Shown here piece after piece: positions 52,115-59,300 of a stretch of DNA of 64,000 nt. The position numbers were made by a program, and so were the translations under genes. The DNA is from Leptoclinus maculatus (lineage: Eukaryota > Chordata > Actinopteri > Perciformes > Stichaeidae), in the NCBI GenBank assembly GCA_032191485.1, contig JAVDOI010000011.1:3608101-3672100 (forward strand), written 5' to 3'. Position 1 is the first letter of the stretch; every line of letters starts with the position of its first letter. The notes under the pieces are model-generated. The model ran no database searches. It had not been told where the DNA came from and was given only the letters and a program-made list of their open reading frames with translations.

Positions 52115-53300
52115 CACACAGGTCTAACGCGCAATTACAAATCTGCATTCAAACAATATGATCTAATGCCTCTTGCGCACACACACAAACACACACACAC
52201 AAGCCAAGAAGAGGTCCAAGCAACACAAATTGATTGTGACTGATGCCCCCTGAGCACAGTCACAAGCCCACTTACAAACACACAAATAGGCACACAGCAG
52301 GTGACGGTACAGGGAGCCAATAGGGTGGGTGCTCTGTGTTAAGAGGATTAGTTGCAGGGTTTGGGGCCCGTCCACAGTCCACGAGACTCTGTGTGTGTGT
52401 TCTTTTTCAGCTGAATGTTGTTGTATTTACTGCTGGGGGGTTAAAGTCGCTGGAGTATATTTTAAATTCCTTTCGTCAGTGTTACTTATTTAGTCGCAGT
52501 CTAATAAATAAAAAAAGATCCGAGTCTACGGTTGCTCTCTGTAATATTGTAGCTCGTAAAGCTCCTTATCACACGAGGTTGTACGTCACGGCTCCCTGGG
52601 AGTTCTGTACTCGTGCTTTTGAGGCGATGAGAGGCGGAGCTGGAAGTCAGGATGGATGTAGGCTGGCCCACCCGCTGGCAGCCGCCCGCCCGCCTGCTCG
52701 TCTCCCGTTGAGCAGGGACAGTGTCCTATTAGTGTCTCACGGCCACGCGGTCTGCCAAAGCGCTTACATTCACTCCCAAACGTTCTTGTACCGCTTAAAT
52801 GAGAGCAACCTGCGGTCCCGGAGGTGGATTTGTCATTTCACCAAGGAGGGTCTCACCGACTCATTATGAGCTGGGCTTCAGTTCTCTTACTTCATTCATC
52901 TGCACGGATTAGGTTAGAAACATGAACTGACAGTTGTCATTATACTATAGACTAGTTAACGAAGGACGACGTCCCAAGCTAGACCGTGTGAAGTTTAATC
53001 TCACATGACCGACCTCACGACCCCGTTCACAGTTAGAGAGATAGATAGTTACTTTATTAATCCCGCAAGGGGAAATTTCACGTCCAGTTCACAAACTACC
53101 ACACCTACTGAACTATCCAGGGGAGTCCGAACTGGGGATCCAGCGCCAACGGGTGGCGTCCTTACCTGATAAATGTCTGACAGGCTGCTGCTTCCAGAGT
53201 CGCTGGTGATACTACATCCTGAGTGGCTGGAGGAGACGTGGGTCACCTGTGGGTGCAAGCCGTCGGCCAGGTGAAGTCTGCTGAAGTCTGCGGGGAGCTG

Positions 53301-53347
<47 letters not shown>

Positions 53348-56300
53348 CATACACACAGATGGTCAGTATCAGCCAGCTCCGCCGCCACCATTGGTCACTC
53401 GCGCTAACACTCATGCTGGCTGCCAGCCAAGCTGCCAGCCACACTTAACGGCTTGCTGTCCTTCAGTTTGATTGAAGATGTCGTGTAACGACTTCTCTAC
53501 TTGGAAGTTACTGCATTTCTTTCTTTTCCTTAGGTTTGTTTCCTATTTTATCATTTCAAAGTGGACGCACGAGTCGTTTCCATGAAATGAACAGCGGCTG
53601 TGGTAGGAAAACATTTCGCATGCGATTTATATGCCGACTACAAAAGATTGCCCCGTTAATGTTAATCGGAAAAGTAGCCTAAAACACTCTTCTCTTCATG
53701 AATACTACGAGGATTATCTTTGTCTTTATGCCACAACTGTGATTATACGACGTTAACAGAACAAAAAAAGATGAATTAGTCCCACTGCAAGAGCTCCACT
53801 TTACACATCACTTATTATCAAAGCAAAGAGAAAAAGAGACGTTAATTAAACCATCCGCTTCAGTCAAAAACATTTATCGAGTTTAGCACACAATATAGTA
53901 TATAGAACAAAAAGAGTACTCTAGTCCTCACCCTCCTATGTGTCAGTTTAAGAGCAGACTAAACCAAAAGGTCCAACAGATCTCATGAACATCATTGTCC
54001 AAGTGAGACAGTTCAACTGACTGCATCGGAGAAGTGCTACAAACACACTTGTGCAGCTGCTGATATCAGCAGTTAGACGTTAGCTGCGCTGGAACTTCTT
54101 TATTTTAAGCAGAGTTAACCAATAAAAAAAGAGCTGCGTAGATCAAGGAAATACCCTCATTAAAGCACGCAACTCACATAACCTAAATGAACACCAGGCA
54201 GTGATGAGGGGGGGGGGGGGGGGACCCCTCTGAGTTATTCATAGTGTGTAAAAGTAACAGAAAGAAACGCTGTAATTAACCATATTGTAAATGAGCCAAC
54301 CCACTTTCTCTGTGGAGATGACCCTGAAATGTAAGATATACGAGGAACGCCCCGCTGACGCAGATGATTAAAACAAACACAGCGGCAGTGTTTGTGGTGT
54401 ATTCGAAGAACATGCTGTGCTGTATCTATACGAGGCTATTAAGAGTCGTTTTCTGACATTTTATAAACAAAACAAACAAATAATCAGCGCGTTGATCAAT
54501 CAGTATACTACTGTACCTTGCATCGCTTTGCTTTCAATGGCATCTACAGTTAGAAAACCGGGATATTTGAATGAAATTAGAATATTTTGAATCCCTCATT
54601 GGGTACAGTACATCTCTTTAATTAGCTATCTAAAGTCCTTATATTAACATGACGTTGATTTATAAACTGTGAATATATTCAAACTGACATTTTATATATT
54701 ATTTTAAATGTGCACAATATATAGTGTTTTCAATGAAAACCCATCATATCGGACTAGAGAGCTCCGAGGGTTAAATATGAATTTAATCAAACTGGGTGAA
54801 CTGGTTCATGGAGTCTATAGATAAATATTTCATAACCAAAATGTTTTATTTACCAACATCTATCTGATACTCAGCAGGGAGACTGCTCTGAGCCGCTTTA
54901 AACTCCACTTCTGGCTGCGGCAGATCATCAATATTAATCTTTTACACCTAAAATTCAAATGTTTATATATATATATATATATATATAAACTAGGTTGCTT
55001 CATTCATCATGTGACATCAGAGCTACATCTAAACCTCTACAGAGAGAGAGTTTAACAGTGTTTTTACATGCTGTATGATTTCAGATGTTGATAGTAAACA
55101 AGATTTGGGATTTTATTCATGAGTTTTAAATGTTTCTTCTTGACCGTAAAAACTTTCATGAAAGGCCAGACTATGAATTTACATTTCAACTTTGCTCCAG
55201 TGAATCCTGATTGTGGGTGTGACACTGGACAGACTGTGCAGGCACTAGTCAGGCTTTTAGCTCCTCTTCTCCGATGTGCAAAAGGTAAAATGGTCTCCGA
55301 GGAACAGCCTGGGTGTCATCTGCCTGAAAATGCACTTTTGGGCTGTAAACAACAACAACACTGGGATAGTTTTTTTTTGGGAAATCTGCCTCAACGGCAG
55401 CAACACTACGAGGCCTCACTTGGAGGACAAATGGAATAGATTGGACAGAAATACGCATCGGGAGGTTAATTTGCAAGTAAATGGGTTTGAGCCGTCATCT
55501 GCTCTTGAACGTACTCCGAGAAAAAACGTCACCGCTTCTGAAGCACTCACCGGTTAATTAGTTTTGGAAACGCGAGGAAATTTGGCAGAATTATCACTGT
55601 GGAATATTGGAAACTAGTTTCGACTAAAAGGGCTTCTCAATATTCACGATCTGTGCTCTGTGAGACAGAGCCACGCTAAATATCGAAGAGCTCGGTGGTG
55701 TTGTGGCACTGAATTGATTAAGCGGAAGGTGTGGCAAGATGTTTGGAGATCTTTCTGAGCTGTTTGTGAGAGGAAAATGAGAAAATAAGACATATCCATC
55801 CACGAGGCGCCTGTATGCGTCATGTGACAAGAGACAGAGCCAGACAGTGCAGCTCCTGTGGCACCGAGGTGTGATTCGACTACACTGTGTCAAAGATTGC
55901 CATCACGTTTAATTATCTGGCTGGCTGCACTAACCAAAGTGGTCGACCGGAGGGCCAAGTCAGTCACAAACCCCCCCCCCCCTCCGGGCTAATATTTCCC
56001 TTCCCCTTCGTCTGGTCGACTTCACTCTCAACGCCTCCAGCTGACTTCCACGTTGTTATTATTACCGGCTGGGCATTATTGTGTGGTGTGACGATTCTCT
56101 TTGTCCGTTTGTAGCTGCAGTGATGAAGCCTCATCCCATTTCCTCCCGATGACTTTTCGGGAGCAAAACAGATTATGGAGCAGAATGTCACTCTGATGTA
56201 ATACATGTTGGCGCTACGACCATGACCATTTATATCTATTACCTGACATCTGTCACAAGAGTGTTGTGGCATCAAAGAAAAACCTCAATGTTAATTAAAT

Positions 56301-59300
56301 TCCTAAATTATTAACATTTTCTTAACAGTTTTGTTGCACATTCAATGAATGGAAATTAATTCAATATTCTCACTATTGAGAGTACAGGACCGGTCATGTG
56401 GAGTTTGTTGATATGGCCTTCTAACCAGCCACTGGAGTGGTTTGTATGTCAATAATAATATACCCACTGGTTTCCACAACCAGCTAGAAAGGTCCCACCC
56501 CCTCCCAGCAAGCCCCGCCCCCAGGACAGAGAGAGAGAGAGAGATAAAGGGAAGGCAGGACAGCGGGATAAAGGGAGCGGATAATAAACACTTAATCCTT
56601 TCTCTCCACTCATTTAGGTCATCTGTCTGTCGGCCAATAAGCCAGCGTCCATTCAGTCTATAAGCATGTGGTCCATTGACCACTTCGGCCCAATGGCATG
56701 CAAGAGACTGGGCCAAGATGGATGCCAGCACAACAATACTGACACACGTCCTCATTACGCTTTTACAATCAGTGGCACGGCGAACAGCAATACATGCACA
56801 GTGCGTCGTTAACCCCGATCGATCTGCAGAGTCTGTACGGACGCGCTATTATTGAAATCCAACAGTGATCTGCTCACGCAATCAGCCACAGCATGAAATC
56901 GTGATTATTCTCCTACCTTAACTCAGCCTCTCTGCACTCCTTTGGCTCTGAATCCAGTGCCCTCTCGCGAAACAAATGAAGTGAGCTCTGCAAAAACCAC
57001 GAGCCGAAAATACGTACAATCAGCTGTCACAGGAGGATTAAGCATCGCTCTAATGCTCGACCCACAACACTCAGCTCTGCCTAACATGTGAGCAGATGTG
57101 GCGCTCCTTAAATTACACTGTAGACCTAATGACCTAGATTGCTGGGTGGAAGCGTTGGCCGGCTCTCAATCTCTTTAGCGCCTTTACGTGCTGGGGGTGA
57201 ATCTGTGCCACGACACTAGGTGTCCAGTATTGTGGTTGGCCAGGCTCAGAAATACAGCCCCTGTATGCTGCGCAAAGCATTAAGTTGTTTAAAAAAAAAC
57301 ACCCTCGTATTTCTTCTGAAAGGACCTAAATTGAAGTTGTTGGTTTAATAGGCTTAAATTATGGAGCAAAAACACAACAACATGATTTTTCTTTCTGACT
57401 TCAAGCAGCTAAAAGGCGCCTGCAGCGGCGCTGCGCTCCTTTCAACATTTCACATGTGGTTTTAACTTTGTCTACTTGTTAAAAAATGGAGAGCTGCCAA
57501 TGTTTGAAGGCTAAAAGACAACATGCACATCGCAGAGTTTCCCCCGACCATGGCGGCAAGCATCTCGCTTTCCTGAGCCTCGTGGATCAAGAGATTAAAA
57601 CCCTTTCGGCGGGGTGTCCGATTAAATGGGCCCGATATGCTCTCTGGGCTTTCCCCTCCCTAGTTACAGCTCCACCAGTCAGCACCACACGAGACAGCGT
57701 TAAGACAAGGGGTGTCCACTATATTGCTATTACAATCATTGTTGTTCCAGGTGTCAATTATTGTAAAAAAGTAGGCTTCTCCTGCCTAACGAATGTTGGT
57801 GGATGTGCAACAAATACTATGTTTGTTTACAGTTTTCATATTACTGCCAGTTGTTAACGAGGTTATAAGGACTATGGGTGACAAAATGTCAAGTAAATAA
57901 AAAACATATTTTAGTGGTACAGAGAAGAGAATCTGTGTCTCGTTTCATTATCCAGGCCCAGCAAGCCTAACACACACATATGGGCCCCATGTCTTCAGCA
58001 CACAGGCATTATTTCAATGAACTGTTCAAAGATAAGGAGACAGCATTCATCGTCAAGTAATCACCGAAAGATAAAACCATAAACATCCATAAAAAAAGTG
58101 ATAAATCAACATGAATTGTACCGTGACGGTGTGAGTCAATGTGTGCCTTGTTGCAGTAAAGATAAAACGCAGCTATATGAGAGTGGAAATCACAGGTCTC
58201 CAGAGGAAAGACAAGCAAACGGGGAATTACACATAGTGGCAGCCAATGGTCATGAACCTACGATGGTGATGTCATTACTGTAATAAGATCTGGTGGCTGT
58301 TATTGACTCTACCCATGCTGGGTTTCCTGCTGGGCTAAATGAATATTTACACTAGCCTCCATCTATATGCTAAGAACATAAGAAAACTAAAATCTAATGA
58401 AGGAGGAGGAGATAAAGAGAGAAAAGGTAAACAATCTAGAGATCTTCCCAAAGAATGAACAAAACACACGTTTACTCCTTTCTACACCGACGTCAGGCGA
58501 TGTAGCCAATCATAAAACAAGCCAAACTCATGTTTCTCTATGTTTCATCTAATTGCCACTTGCTGGCATGTCTGCTTGGTATTTCTAACTTGAGGTGTGT
58601 ATGCGTTGGGCTTTCATCACGTTTTGGCTGTTGAAACTATTCCATCCTGCCAATAACGATTGCTGAATTAGAATTGCATGCTAATTGACAGAACTTGCCA
58701 TTCCTTGTTAAAAGTCGTAACTTCAAAACAAACATTTTAAGGGTATTTTAAGTGGGCAGAGAGAAGCTACTCACACTTGGCCGAGTGCTTTTTGTTAGAT
58801 TCATGAAAACCAGTCAAATCAATGTTGAAAGATCTATTTCAATGTGGGTATTACTCAAATGGCACAGCACATCATGAAGACTATAGATTATTACAGTCAT
58901 ACTATACCAAAATACTGATAGTGCTCATATCAAGGTATATCCGGCATCAACATACAATGGGGCACCAAATCACAGAGTTGTAGGAGGGTTGGCTTTGGCT
59001 ACATATGGCACATGAAACACATCATACATTGCATTTTTTTGTGCAAATAAAAATAAAAGAGAAAGAGATATTCTTGGTTTCCCTGCTGCACAAACTATGA
59101 GGAAGGAGGATGAGATATGTCATCAACAATGACACGTCCATGACTATTAGAGCAATATTAAGGTGATTTATTTGTTTCTCCCTCGGCATCTGAGCTCTGC
59201 GATCCAGGAACCGTCCATCAGTTTGATTAACAGCCCTGCACTCTGTGTGTGTGTCTATGCGTGTGTGTGTGCGCGTGTGTGTGTGGCCCCGACGTGTGAG

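Larger units (their letters stand above)
49220..53165 (-). other. rapgef2 intron 2 (3.9 kb)
   Basis: Phase 0 intron holding the candidate 27-nt microexon (50,059-50,085), CA runs, a TA run at 51,846-51,862 and a retrotransposon 3' end near the donor. A 177-codon open frame on the opposite strand (52,336-52,869) has no recognised motif. Confidence 0.8.

Noticed and set aside
57486..57857. 123-codon plus-strand open frame in rapgef2 intron 1
   Set aside because: No recognisable motif or splice fit. Antisense to the intron and likely chance.
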